A stretch of 64,000 nucleotides of DNA from the NCBI GenBank assembly GCA_021815405.1, contig JAKAGV010000001.1, forward strand, positions 124,001 to 188,000, in the 5' to 3' direction. Of the stretch, positions 1 to 7,700 are shown in pieces; the first letter of the stretch is position 1, and each line of letters opens with the position of its first letter. This DNA is from Bacteroidota bacterium. Its GTDB lineage: Bacteria; Bacteroidota; Ignavibacteria; Ignavibacteriales; Ignavibacteriaceae. The notes beneath the pieces were generated by a model, which worked only from the letters and a program-made list of their open reading frames with translations, had not been told where the DNA came from and searched no databases. A program made the position numbers and the translations under genes.

Positions 1-160
1 TAGACATTAAGAAAAGTTTTACTGGTAAAAGTTTACTGATTTTTCGCATTGTCATTTATTAAATGCTTGTTTTTATTTAATCCAAAACTAACTTGTTTTA
101 ATCTATCAGACAAAGAATTCTACGGCAAAGTTGACAAGAATAACAGTCGAATTTTATTAG

Positions 161-247
161 GCACAAACTTCTTACATCCAATCTCTTTATGATTATCAGA
201 TCGCCTACGAACAACTCAAACGGGCAATGAGAAAATTAAATAATTAA
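161..247 (+). pseudogene. TolC-family outer membrane efflux protein, C-terminal remnant
   Basis: An open stretch right after an in-frame TAG (158-160) encodes a peptide containing QSLYDYQIAYEQLKRAM and ends at TAA 245-247. This matches the usual C-terminal helix of TolC/OprM-type efflux proteins, in which SYLQALYDYQIA and LxRAxG recur. There is no start codon, and upstream sequence in this frame is closed, so only the tail of a decayed or deleted efflux gene is present. The family assignment rests on a short motif remembered from the family. The rest of the gene is not recognisable in bases 1-160. Confidence 0.4.
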
Positions 248-271
248 GCCGCTGAATAATATTCGACGGCT
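247..271 (-). terminator. Hairpin after the nitroreductase gene
   Basis: The arms AGCCG (247-251) and CGGCT (267-271) enclose a second stem, GAATA/TATTC. The hairpin lies just beyond the stop of the minus-strand nitroreductase gene and is followed on that strand by an AT-rich run. It is a plausible terminator, although the T-run is weak. Confidence 0.4.
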
Positions 272-280
272 CAATATTAT

Positions 281-790
281 TTACCAGCGGTTAAGATGAA
301 TTTTTTCTTTATGAAATCTATCCTCGTTTTCTTTTACTTCATCCGGGTAGCCAAGAGCAATTGCCGAAATGGGGATAATGTTTTCTGGTAAGCCATAATA
401 TTTTTTTATCCCATCAATAATGTCCTTATTTGGATATACACTTACCCACACTCCGCCAAGTCCTAATTCATGGATTGTAAGCAGTGCATTCTGTGTTGCA
501 GCAGAACAGCCCTGTACTAGGTAATCAATATTTATTTCCGACTTTGAATCTCCGCAAATAATTATTGCGAGAGGTGCCTGCAGCATCATTTCCGCATGAG
601 GATTTATTTTATTTATCTGATCAATGTCTTTCCTTTCTTCAAGTACAATGAAATGCCAAGGCTGGTAATTCATTGCCGATGGTGCATACATTGCAGCTTT
701 CAGAATAGTTTCAATTTTATCTCCGGAAATTTTTTGAGAAGTAAATTTCCGTATGCTTCTTCTTGTTTGGATTGATTGTAAAGTCTCCAT
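281..790 (-). CDS. Nitroreductase family protein
   Basis: A 169-residue FMN-dependent oxidoreductase of the compact nitroreductase family, predicted cytoplasmic. The N-terminal RRSIRKF (10-16) is the usual FMN-phosphate contact. SAMNYQPWHF (38-47) is the second flavin-binding segment. ELGLGGVWVS and IALGYP near the C-terminus complete the fold. The length fits the short single-domain subfamily, which uses NAD(P)H to reduce nitro-aromatics or quinones; the physiological substrate cannot be read from sequence. The gene ends at a hairpin and is followed upstream by an independently spaced oxidoreductase gene on the same strand, with a 50-bp gap. It could be co-transcribed with that gene. Confidence 0.85.
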   Translation of the reverse strand: METLQSIQTRRSIRKFTSQKISGDKIETILKAAMYAPSAMNYQPWHFIVLEERKDIDQINKINPHAEMMLQAPLAIIICGDSKSEINIDYLVQGCSAATQNALLTIHELGLGGVWVSVYPNKDIIDGIKKYYGLPENIIPISAIALGYPDEVKENEDRFHKEKIHLNRW

Positions 791-840
791 TAGTCCTTCC
801 TATTTAATTGTTAAAATTTAGTGTATTACAAAACTTATTG

Positions 841-1836
841 TCAAGGTTTATCGTGCTTCGGATAAACTAATCCACATTTTTTTCTAATTGCATCAAGAGC
901 ATCGATTAACTCAAGGCTGGCATCCCAGCTCATTAAATCACTCTGAATTTTTCCGGCTCGAATGCATTTTATGACTTCATCTGCTTCATAATTATAACCG
1001 TTACCCTTGAAGTCAAAGTTAAATAATTTTTCATTCCCTTTTGAATCGGTTAATCTGATATTGGTAGGGCAGAACCATTTATCTTCTAAAAAGATTTTTC
1101 CATTCTCTCCATGAACTTCAGCAATGATTGGGGTGTCCGCCAGGAATGATGAAAAAGTGACTGCGAGTGCTTCGTTATCATATTTAAAAGTTACGCTGCA
1201 GCTTCCGTCAACCTCTGTCTTGGTAAATCCTGCTGAAGAAAAAATTTCTTTTGGCTTTCCAAGAAGGAACATTGAAAGAAAAATATTGTAGATTCCGATA
1301 TCAAGCAGAGAACCGCCGCATAAATCTTTATTGAATTGCCTGTGTTCCGGTCCGTGAATAGATTTGAAAGAGAAGTAAGCAGTAAGAAGATTAACCTTTC
1401 CGATTTCACCGGAGTCGATGATTTCTTTTGTCTTAAGAATATTAGGCAGAAAGCGCGACCACAAAGCTTCCATCAAAAATAAATTTTTCTCCTTAGCCTT
1501 CGAAATCATTTGACGCACTTCGTTACCGTTTACGCCGAACGGCTTTTCACATAAAACATGCTTTCCATTTTCAAGGCACATCAAGGTATTTTCTAAATGG
1601 AGATTGTGCGGTGTTGCTACATAAATTACGTCAACGTCTTTGTCTTTTGCAGCGTCTTCGTAACTGCCGTATGCTTTTGATATTCCGAATTCAGACGCAA
1701 ACTTTCGGGCAGATTCAACCTTCCTTGAACCTACTGCGTATAATTCTGCTCCCTCAACAAACTTTAATGCATCGGCTAATTTGTGGGCTATGTTGCCGGT
1801 ACCTAAAATTCCCCATCTGATTTTTTCTTTATTCAT
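841..1836 (-). CDS. Gfo/Idh/MocA family oxidoreductase
   Basis: A 331-residue NAD(P)-dependent sugar or polyol dehydrogenase, cytoplasmic. The N-terminal Rossmann motif is GILGTGNIAHKLADAL (about 9-24). The family-typical EKP triad lies at 97-99 (CEKPFGVN), and the catalytic-region GGSLLDIGIYN follows in the C-terminal alpha/beta domain. The order and length fit the dihydrodiol dehydrogenase/xylose dehydrogenase branch (DHDH-like), but substrate cannot be assigned. The gene lies 50 bp upstream of the nitroreductase on the same strand and is divergent from the MFS transporter, so 1837-1916 likely carries both promoters. Confidence 0.88.
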   Translation of the reverse strand: MNKEKIRWGILGTGNIAHKLADALKFVEGAELYAVGSRKVESARKFASEFGISKAYGSYEDAAKDKDVDVIYVATPHNLHLENTLMCLENGKHVLCEKPFGVNGNEVRQMISKAKEKNLFLMEALWSRFLPNILKTKEIIDSGEIGKVNLLTAYFSFKSIHGPEHRQFNKDLCGGSLLDIGIYNIFLSMFLLGKPKEIFSSAGFTKTEVDGSCSVTFKYDNEALAVTFSSFLADTPIIAEVHGENGKIFLEDKWFCPTNIRLTDSKGNEKLFNFDFKGNGYNYEADEVIKCIRAGKIQSDLMSWDASLELIDALDAIRKKCGLVYPKHDKP

Positions 1837-1916
1837 AAATTTACCTTAAAATTTTACTCGGCAAAATTAATAAAAAATGTTTTTAACTTATATTTGTCTC
1901 CGTAATTTTTGATTTT

Positions 1917-3158
1917 ATGGAAACGAATCTTAATAGTACAGACGCATACGCATCGCTCAAGATAAAAGACTTTAAGTGGTTCGAGATTGCCAGGTTCCTT
2001 TTTACTTTCAGCACACAGATGCAGTCTTTGGTTGTCGGATGGCAGATTTACCAGATTACCCACAGTGCATTGTCACTTGGTTTTATAGGTTTAGCCGAAG
2101 CAATTCCCTTTTTTAGTATTACACTTTTTGCCGGACATGTTGCGGATGTTGTTGAAAGAAAAAAAGTAATTCTTATTTCGAACGTTGTTTATTTTATATG
2201 TGCAGTAATCTTGCTTTTAATTTCAACAAGATTAGATTTTGTCCTTGCTGAACACGGCGCATTTCCGATTTATCTTATAATCTTTACAACCGGGCTGGCG
2301 CGAGGATTTATGACGCCTGCGCAAACAGCATTTGCTGCTCAATTAGTTCCGCGCGAGCTGTTCGGTAATGCATCTACATGGAGCAGCCTTGCCTGGCAGA
2401 CTGCAGAAGTAACTGGTCCGGCTGCCGGTGGTTTGGTCTATGGCTTTGCAGGTGTAGGAACTGCATACATTATAGTTACTATTATGTCTGCGGCAGGCTT
2501 TATTTCATTTAGCATGATTAAGAATAAACCTGTCCCCGAACGTAAGTCTATTGAATCTATCTGGCAAAGCTTAAGAGGCGGAGTAAAGTTTGTTTTCAAC
2601 AACCAGATTATTTTAAGCGCCTTAACACTTGATATGTTTGCAGTATTTTTCGGAGGTGCGGTTGCGGTACTGCCTGTATTTGCGGATAAAATATTACATA
2701 TCGGCGCAAAAGGATTAGGATTCCTTCGCGCGGCGCCTGCTGTTGGTGAAATACTTATGTCTGTCTATCAGGCGCATCATCCTTTCTTTAAGAAGGCAGG
2801 CAGAAATCTGCTAATCTGTGTATTCGGCTTTGGGATTTCAATGATTACTTTTGCAATCTCACGAAATTTTTATCTTTCTATGTTTCTCCTTTTTATCAGT
2901 GGATTGTTTGATAATGTAAGCGTGATTATTCGTGCAACTATTATTCAGATTTTTACTCCGGATGAAATGCGCGGCAGAGTATCTTCAATAAACGGAATAT
3001 TCCTCGGTTCATCAAATGAACTCGGTTCGTTTGAATCCGGAGCCGCAGCTTCTATAATGGGATTAGTACCGTCGGTTATTTTCGGCGGGACAATGACGCT
3101 GCTGGTTGTAGCCGCAGTTAGAAGCTTAGCTCCCAAACTAAAAACACTCGAAATGTAA
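1917..3158 (+). CDS. MFS transporter, EntS-like exporter family
   Basis: A 413-residue inner-membrane major facilitator protein with about 12 hydrophobic segments. The N-terminal half has the MFS loop 2-3 signature as GHVADVVERKKVI (about 73-85), followed by LARGFMTPAQTAFAAQLVP in TM4-5. This wording is typical of the EntS/MFS_3 group of small-molecule or siderophore exporters. A TAnnTTTG match (TATATTTG, 1889-1896) lies upstream at a distance suitable for a short leader, though no clear -33 TTTG is found at 19 bp. The substrate is unknown. The gene stands alone. Confidence 0.85.
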   Translation: METNLNSTDAYASLKIKDFKWFEIARFLFTFSTQMQSLVVGWQIYQITHSALSLGFIGLAEAIPFFSITLFAGHVADVVERKKVILISNVVYFICAVILLLISTRLDFVLAEHGAFPIYLIIFTTGLARGFMTPAQTAFAAQLVPRELFGNASTWSSLAWQTAEVTGPAAGGLVYGFAGVGTAYIIVTIMSAAGFISFSMIKNKPVPERKSIESIWQSLRGGVKFVFNNQIILSALTLDMFAVFFGGAVAVLPVFADKILHIGAKGLGFLRAAPAVGEILMSVYQAHHPFFKKAGRNLLICVFGFGISMITFAISRNFYLSMFLLFISGLFDNVSVIIRATIIQIFTPDEMRGRVSSINGIFLGSSNELGSFESGAAASIMGLVPSVIFGGTMTLLVVAAVRSLAPKLKTLEM

Positions 3159-3284
3159 TTCTATAAAATCAAGTAAAAACTATTTGCTCTATTCTGAAAA
3201 AGTTTTCTGAGAATTCACGTTCCTTCTTTTCAATTTTAGTTAATGCCAAATGTTATAAATCAATTTTTAAAAAGAAAATAGAAC

Positions 3285-3292
3285 TATCTTTG
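3285..3292 (+). promoter_or_regulatory. Candidate Bacteroidota-type -7 box (TATCTTTG)
   Basis: TATCTTTG is an exact match to the TAnnTTTG -7 consensus and lies 31 bp upstream of the DinB-like start codon. The region where a -33 TTTG would sit holds a T-run rather than the exact motif, so the promoter is only half supported. Confidence 0.35.
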
Positions 3293-3323
3293 TCCACACA
3301 ATAAATTTTATTTGGAGGTATTT

Positions 3324-3824
3324 ATGAAGACGAACGTACTATGCGAATATTTTGCTAAAGAGCTTGCAATGGAAGAGCCGGCTTCAAGGAAATGTGTAGA
3401 GAGAGTACCTATGGAACTTAATACCTGGAAGCCTCATGAGAAGTCCATGCAGATGGGTTACCTTACATTGCTTGTTGCAGAGATTCCTTTATGGATTGCC
3501 AAAACTATTGAAGAATCTGTAATTGATTTTGCATCATTCAGCCATTTACAGCCGAAGACTAATGCTGAGCTTGTTAAGCATCTTGACGAAAACTTTGCAA
3601 GAGCTAAAAAAGCTTTAAAGAATTTTTCCGATGAAGGCTTAAATGAAATGTTCTATTTAAAGAACAAAGGCGAAACACTAATGAGTATGACCAAGCTTGA
3701 TATTGTAAGCTCATCAATTAACCACCTTGCTCATCATCGCGGACAGTTAACTGTTTATATGAGGCTGAACAATATTCCGGTGCCGTCTATTTACGGACCT
3801 TCGGCTGATGATCAAGGCTTTTAA
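3324..3824 (+). CDS. DinB family protein lacking the first metal ligand
   Basis: A 166-residue four-helix DinB/DUF1572-type protein. I chose the ATG at 3324 because GGAGG at 3314-3318 sits six bases before it; an upstream TTG would overlap that site. The C-terminal HLAHHRGQLTVYMR supplies the usual HxxxHR-type metal ligands. The first ligand, normally His in LAxHVAEIP, is Leu here (LTLLVAEIP), so the three-histidine site looks incomplete. Family members with full sites act as thiol-dependent enzymes; this one may be non-catalytic or bind metal differently. It is 75 bp upstream of an ABC ATPase gene on the same strand. Confidence 0.8.
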   Translation: MKTNVLCEYFAKELAMEEPASRKCVERVPMELNTWKPHEKSMQMGYLTLLVAEIPLWIAKTIEESVIDFASFSHLQPKTNAELVKHLDENFARAKKALKNFSDEGLNEMFYLKNKGETLMSMTKLDIVSSSINHLAHHRGQLTVYMRLNNIPVPSIYGPSADDQGF

Positions 3825-3899
3825 TTAGGATAATACAAAGTAGAAAGTGTTGATAAGCTTTATTCACTTAAGGCTTTGCTAAATTAGAGAGAAATTATA

Positions 3900-4679
3900 T
3901 TGATTATTAACATTGCTAATGCCTTCTATAAGAAGGATGACGTTTACATCTTAAAAAATATTAATTGGAAAGTTCAGCTAGGTGAACATTGGGCTGTCAT
4001 CGGGCTGAACGGTTCAGGCAAAACTTCACTTTTAAAATTAATTAACGGATACATTTTCCCTTCTTCAGGGGAAGTTACAGTTCTCGATAAGAAATTCGGT
4101 GAGTATGATTTCCGCGAGTTGAGAAAATCCATCGGCTGGGTTAGTTCGTTTTTGCAAGAATCACTTTATGCAAGCGAGACTGTCGAAGAGATTGTTATAA
4201 GCGGCAAGTATGCAAGCATTGGTCTATATGAAAAACCTGAGAGCTCAGAGTTCGATAAAGCTCATGAATTATTAGAACAGTTCGGCTGCGCTGATTTGCA
4301 AAAAAGATTGTATTATACTTTATCCCAGGGAGAGAAGCAGAAAGTAATTCTTGCAAGAGCTTTAATGAGCCAGCCGAAGCTTTTAATACTTGATGAACCT
4401 TGCACGGGTCTTGATATTTTTGTACGGGAAAATTTTCTTTCTTTAATTGAGGAGATTGGAAATGAAGCTAACTCGCCTACAATATTATACGTTTCTCATC
4501 ATATTGAAGAGATACTGCCTGTCTTTACACATGCACTCTTATTAAAAAACGGCGGCATTCATTCTTTTGGAAAGAAAGAAGATGTTTTAACGAAATCCAA
4601 TCTTACAAAATTCTTTGACAGAGAAGTTCAAGCTGTCTGGAATAACGGAAGGATATGGATACATGTAAAAGATATATAA
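3900..4679 (+). CDS. ABC transporter ATP-binding protein
   Basis: A 259-residue stand-alone ATPase. Walker A is GLNGSGKT (35-42), the signature is LSQGEKQK, Walker B is LLILDEPC, and the switch histidine lies in YVSHHIEEIL. No permease gene is adjacent, so it may work with a distant membrane partner or as a ModF-like single-domain ATPase; the ligand is unknown. The start is TTG at 3900, preceded by a purine stretch (AGAGAGAAA). No in-frame ATG near the N-terminus preserves the first beta strand, so TTG is the reasonable choice. Confidence 0.82.
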   Translation: MIINIANAFYKKDDVYILKNINWKVQLGEHWAVIGLNGSGKTSLLKLINGYIFPSSGEVTVLDKKFGEYDFRELRKSIGWVSSFLQESLYASETVEEIVISGKYASIGLYEKPESSEFDKAHELLEQFGCADLQKRLYYTLSQGEKQKVILARALMSQPKLLILDEPCTGLDIFVRENFLSLIEEIGNEANSPTILYVSHHIEEILPVFTHALLLKNGGIHSFGKKEDVLTKSNLTKFFDREVQAVWNNGRIWIHVKDI

Positions 4680-4791
4680 ATCATTCCTGTTTGTTGTTAT
4701 CTAATCAAAGTTAATATAATTTTACTTTCAGAAATCTAAAAGGATGGGGGATCATGCAGAAAAAAATATTAACAACAATTCTGAGGTCGTT

Positions 4792-5340
4792 ATGAATAAC
4801 TATTACAAATTCTTAAAGCTGATTTGCACTACGGCATTTCTGTGTCTTACATTTGTAAATCAAAAGATAGCTGCGCAGAATAATACCAATAATCCACCTA
4901 ACCGAGATTCTGTTTTAAATGCTGCCAGAGAGATGATAGCTGGTTTAACTTATTGCGCTTTAATTACAATGGATTCAACCGGCGGAATAAGTGCAAGGAC
5001 AATGAATCCTTTCTCTCCGGATGAAAATATGAATGTATGGATGGCAACTAACAAGCATACAAGAAAATATTTTGAGATAAAGAAAAATCCTAATGTTACT
5101 CTTTATTATGCCGACCATAGTAAAGTTGATGGTTATGTTTCAATAAAAGGCAAAGCAGTTTTAGTTGATGACATGGCTGTTAAACTAAAAATGAAAAGAG
5201 ATTACTGGAGTCAGGCTTTTCCGGATTTTAATGATTTAATATTAATAAAAGTGGTGCCTCAAAGATTGGAAATAATTTATTACAAGCATAAGCTGTACAA
5301 TGCTGAAGTTACGTGGGATCCGCCGGCAGTTGAGTTTTAA
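4792..5340 (+). CDS. Secreted pyridoxamine 5'-phosphate oxidase-like protein
   Basis: A 182-residue protein. Starting at ATG 4792 gives a signal peptide MNNYYKFLKLICTTAFLCL... ending near AAQ, and GAGG lies 6 bases upstream. The longer reading from 4744 would place 16 hydrophilic residues before the signal, so I rejected it. The mature part carries the split-barrel flavin-binding fold of the general-stress-protein-26 type (CALITMDSTGGISARTMNPF, then VWMATNKHTRKYFEIKKNPNVTLYY). Most relatives are cytoplasmic; an exported copy is unusual. Substrate and cofactor (FMN, F420 or haem) cannot be decided. It is probably monocistronic. Confidence 0.78.
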   Translation: MNNYYKFLKLICTTAFLCLTFVNQKIAAQNNTNNPPNRDSVLNAAREMIAGLTYCALITMDSTGGISARTMNPFSPDENMNVWMATNKHTRKYFEIKKNPNVTLYYADHSKVDGYVSIKGKAVLVDDMAVKLKMKRDYWSQAFPDFNDLILIKVVPQRLEIIYYKHKLYNAEVTWDPPAVEF

Positions 5341-5347
5341 TGTAATA

Positions 5348-5492
5348 TGAGTCCATTCTAAAAAGGTCATTCCCGTGAAAACGGGAATCTAAAGAGTTTA
5401 GTATTTGGAATAGATTTTCACTCCCCACTTTCGTAAGGATCGGTTTCGTGGGAATGACATTCCGGCTATTTTGGCTTTTTAGACCAGTCTCA
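5348..5492. repeat. MITE-like imperfect palindrome
   Basis: A 145-bp non-coding element. The outer arms are TGAGTCCATTCTAAAAAG and CTTTTTAGACCAGTCTCA, imperfect inverses of each other. Just inside are GTCATTCCC (5366-5374) and GTGGGAATGAC (5448-5458), and a small hairpin TTCCCGTGAAAACGGGAA lies within. The nested inverted design without an open reading frame is typical of dispersed palindromic elements in this phylum. I saw no second close copy in the window. Confidence 0.5.
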
Positions 5493-5507
5493 TAATAAAA
5501 ACCTAAT

Positions 5508-5865
5508 TAAAGTGGAGATTGGGATAGCGGTTTTTTAAAATTAGTTAGGATATTTAGGAAATTGAAATGGCTATTTGAAGAATGGAGTTGCCTATTTGAA
5601 GAATCGGAACAGCTATTTGAACAATTAGGATGCCTATTTGAAGAATTACCTTGTGAGTTTGAACAAATGGAATGGCAATTTGAAGAATTAGATCGGTAAA
5701 AATGTAAATTGGGGAGCCTATTTGTGATCTTATCTCACCTATTTGAAGAATTAACTATCCTAAAATGAAAATTAAGTCTGCCATTTGAATAGTATATCTT
5801 AGAATTTGAACAATTACCCGGATTATGTGACTTTAGTACTATCTTAAATGAATTAAAAACGAAGT
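5508..5865. repeat. Degenerate 21-bp tandem repeat, indel-free phase
   Basis: Units of the form CTATTTGAAGAAT-N8 recur with the TTTGA core at 5574, 5595, 5616, 5637, 5658, 5679, 5721, 5742, 5784 and 5805. These are all exact multiples of 21. Degenerate units fall at the intervening phases (5532, 5553, 5700, 5763, 5826, 5847). In one plus-strand frame the units read as heptads such as LFEEWSC, LFEQLGC, LFEELPC and QFEELDR, but stop codons (5508, 5697, 5766, 5793) break this frame and there is no start. I see no intact gene. The spacing equals seven codons, or two DNA helical turns. Confidence 0.75.
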
Positions 5866-5877
5866 TGTTTTAAAAAT

Positions 5878-5912
5878 AATCAAGCCGCTTTTAAATTTAA
5901 GGCGGCTTGATT
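5878..5912 (-). terminator. Rho-independent-type terminator of the gene at 5924-6664
   Basis: Perfect 11-bp arms AATCAAGCCGC (5878-5888) and GCGGCTTGATT (5902-5912) flank a 13-nt loop. On the minus strand the hairpin is followed by ATTATTTTT. It lies 12 bp beyond the stop codon of the minus-strand gene. It also separates that gene from the 21-bp repeat array. Confidence 0.75.
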
Positions 5913-5923
5913 TGATTGTTAGT

Positions 5924-6664
5924 TTAATTTTTCGAGGTAAATTTTAACTTACTTACCTGTTTATATTGAGGGCTGCCGGCGCCGTATACACTTTTAACAT
6001 AATCCTTTACTTTCTGTGCTACATCAACAAGCCCGGTAGTTTTAGTATATAAGACTCTGTCTCTTTCAATGCGGGCGTTATTAACGGCGGGGGTAAGATC
6101 TTTAACAGCTTTGTTTGTTGTTTTCATGTCTGTAAGAACTGCCGTTAAAGATTCAACAGTTAAATCGGTTTCGTTTGGTTTGTAGTTTGGCTGTCCTGAT
6201 AAAAGAGTAACAAGGCTGTTCATATTATCAGTACGGAGGTCGAAGCTCATCTGTGAAACCGAGATATTTTTAGAAGAGTCCGTTGCAGGTGTTTCAGGAT
6301 TTGTCGGCGGTGGATCTTCTTTACTTGATGACCGCTCGCCTTTTATCTTGTGAATGTAGGTTTCAGCATTTGAAACAATTTGTTCCGGAACGTCACTGGA
6401 ATTAAGAGCAGCTTTAACTCGTGTAACAAGTTTACTTAAAGGGCTGAAGGCTGCATTCCTTGCAGTTAATGCATTTTTGAATGGGAGCTCTGCATTTTTA
6501 AGAGCATCTAATGCATTTGCGGCAAGTGTTAAAAGTGAGTTTAGTGAAAGAATAGTAATTAAAGCTGATACGGGATTATATTTTGCGCCGAAGCCGACGC
6601 AGACTGCTATTAAGGCTTCAAAGTTCCCGACATTCTTTGCGTGCCCTGTTTCTGAGTTTGGCAT
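5924..6664 (-). CDS. Uncharacterised protein, YNPS-to-SPQYKQVS type
   Basis: A 246-residue protein with no signal peptide and no membrane segment. I recognise the layout as a recurring uncharacterised Bacteroidota-group protein but know no function. Two mostly helical halves (about 20-105 and 135-240) are joined by a Pro/Ser/Thr-rich linker (about 110-130: SSKEDPPPTNPETPATDSS). Conserved-looking wording is KYNPVSALITI (about 28-38), ISVSQMSFDLRTDNMNSL (about 133-150), YKPNETDLTVE, and a C-terminal SPQYKQVSKLKFTSK. The gene stands alone with its own terminator, downstream of which lies the 21-bp array. The linker suggests two similar domains in one chain, possibly a self-associating structural protein; this is a guess. 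Confidence 0.7.
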   Translation of the reverse strand: MPNSETGHAKNVGNFEALIAVCVGFGAKYNPVSALITILSLNSLLTLAANALDALKNAELPFKNALTARNAAFSPLSKLVTRVKAALNSSDVPEQIVSNAETYIHKIKGERSSSKEDPPPTNPETPATDSSKNISVSQMSFDLRTDNMNSLVTLLSGQPNYKPNETDLTVESLTAVLTDMKTTNKAVKDLTPAVNNARIERDRVLYTKTTGLVDVAQKVKDYVKSVYGAGSPQYKQVSKLKFTSKN

Positions 6665-6993
6665 AGAACTATTCCCTTATTGAATTAATAGAAAATTGTT
6701 TTTAATTACAATGTTAAATAGCAGAATACATTAAAAAGATGCAAATATTTTTAAAAAATATTTTTAGTTTTTCTTGCTAATTAGCAAGTAATATTTTTGC
6801 AGACAGATAATGCAGAACAGATATTGAGCGGCGTTTCAGCCTTTATTTATGGGGGTGGGATGGTGGTTAACATATTTAATAAATAGGAAATGATTTTCCT
6901 AATCTCAAACTATAAAATTTATCCGAGTAAATATTTTTTACTACTTTATAAAATTTATATATTACTGTTGTTAAAGATTCAATTGGTTAGTCA
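6665..6993 (+). other. AT-rich region preceding the CRISPR array, candidate leader
   Basis: This 329-bp non-coding stretch lies between the uncharacterised gene and the first repeat. The repeats read in the tracrRNA-compatible direction on the plus strand, so this is the upstream side of the array and may contain the leader. The last 100 bp are almost pure A/T. A perfect 16-bp palindrome, CTTGCTAATTAGCAAG, is at 6773-6788, about 110 bp from the start codon of the minus-strand gene, and could be an operator or a terminator. No exact TTTG-N19-TAnnTTTG pair was found here. Confidence 0.4.
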
Positions 6994-7568
6994 GTTGTGA
7001 GTTGCTTTCAGAATTTTCTTTGACAATATTTAAAACAACGACCAGGCGTCAGCCTTGCAAAAGGTAACAGTTGTGAGTTGCTTTCAGAATTTTCTTTGAC
7101 AATATTTAAAACAACTGACGGCAGCTATGAGCCAAAGCCCTCGAGGTTGTGAGTTGCTTTCAGAATTTTCTTTGACAATATTTAAAACAACTTGTTCAAG
7201 AGATTGTACTTTTCCATTTAAGTTGTGAGTTGCTTTCAGAATTTTCTTTGACAATATTTAAAACAACGCGGGTGTAAAACAGGTCTGATGGCTTTAAGTT
7301 GTGAGTTGCTTTCAGAATTTTCTTTGACAATATTTAAAACAACATTAATGTAGTACTTTCAAAATCTGATCGGTTGTGAGTTGCTTTCAGAATTTTCTTT
7401 GACAATATTTAAAACAACAATGCAATTAAGAATGCACCCGGTTTGCAGTTGTGAGTTGCTTTCAGAATTTTCTTTGACAATATTTAAAACAACTCAACAA
7501 ATGATATTGACGTTAGCTCAAAGTTGTGAGTTGCTTTCAGAATTTTCTTTGACAATATTTAAAACAAC
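6994..7568 (+). CRISPR. Type II-C CRISPR array, 8 repeats and 7 spacers
   Basis: Eight identical 46-bp repeats start at 6994, 7070, 7146, 7222, 7298, 7373, 7448 and 7523. Each begins GTTGTGAGTTGCTTTCAGAA and ends TATTTAAAACAAC. The seven spacers are 30, 30, 30, 30, 29, 29 and 29 bp long. The plus strand is the crRNA strand: the first 23 bases of the repeat pair with the anti-repeat of the tracrRNA at 13501-13522. No repeat is degenerate, so the trailer end cannot be told from repeat decay. No spacer resembles sequence I noticed elsewhere in the window. An open reading frame across the last repeats is only the translation of the repeat. Confidence 0.98.
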
Positions 7569-7643
7569 ATACCCCGAAATATGTCATTGAAACTAAAGGA
7601 CTTAGGTTCTTAATTAGGATTAAAAAAATATTGCCATAGATTG

Positions 7644-7700
7644 AAACTCATCCTCTTTCTCTCCTTCTCTTTTTAAGAGAAGGGGGTGGGGGTTGAGTTA
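7644..7700. repeat. GAACTCA-type hairpin element, copy 1 (short)
   Basis: AACTCATCC opens and GGTTGAGTT closes a short element with the hairpin CTTCTCTT-TTT-AAGAGAAG (7664-7671/7675-7682). It lies between the array and cas2 and overlaps the cas2 stop codon (complement of 7698-7700). It belongs to the family described at 8040, 8522 and 9594. As a hairpin between convergent transcripts (crRNA on plus, cas operon on minus), it could also act as a two-way terminator. Confidence 0.65.

Noticed and set aside
7381-7590. Open frame spanning the last CRISPR repeats
   Set aside because: It only translates the repeat unit (LLSEFSLTIFKTT recurring), with no ribosome site; it is array, not gene.
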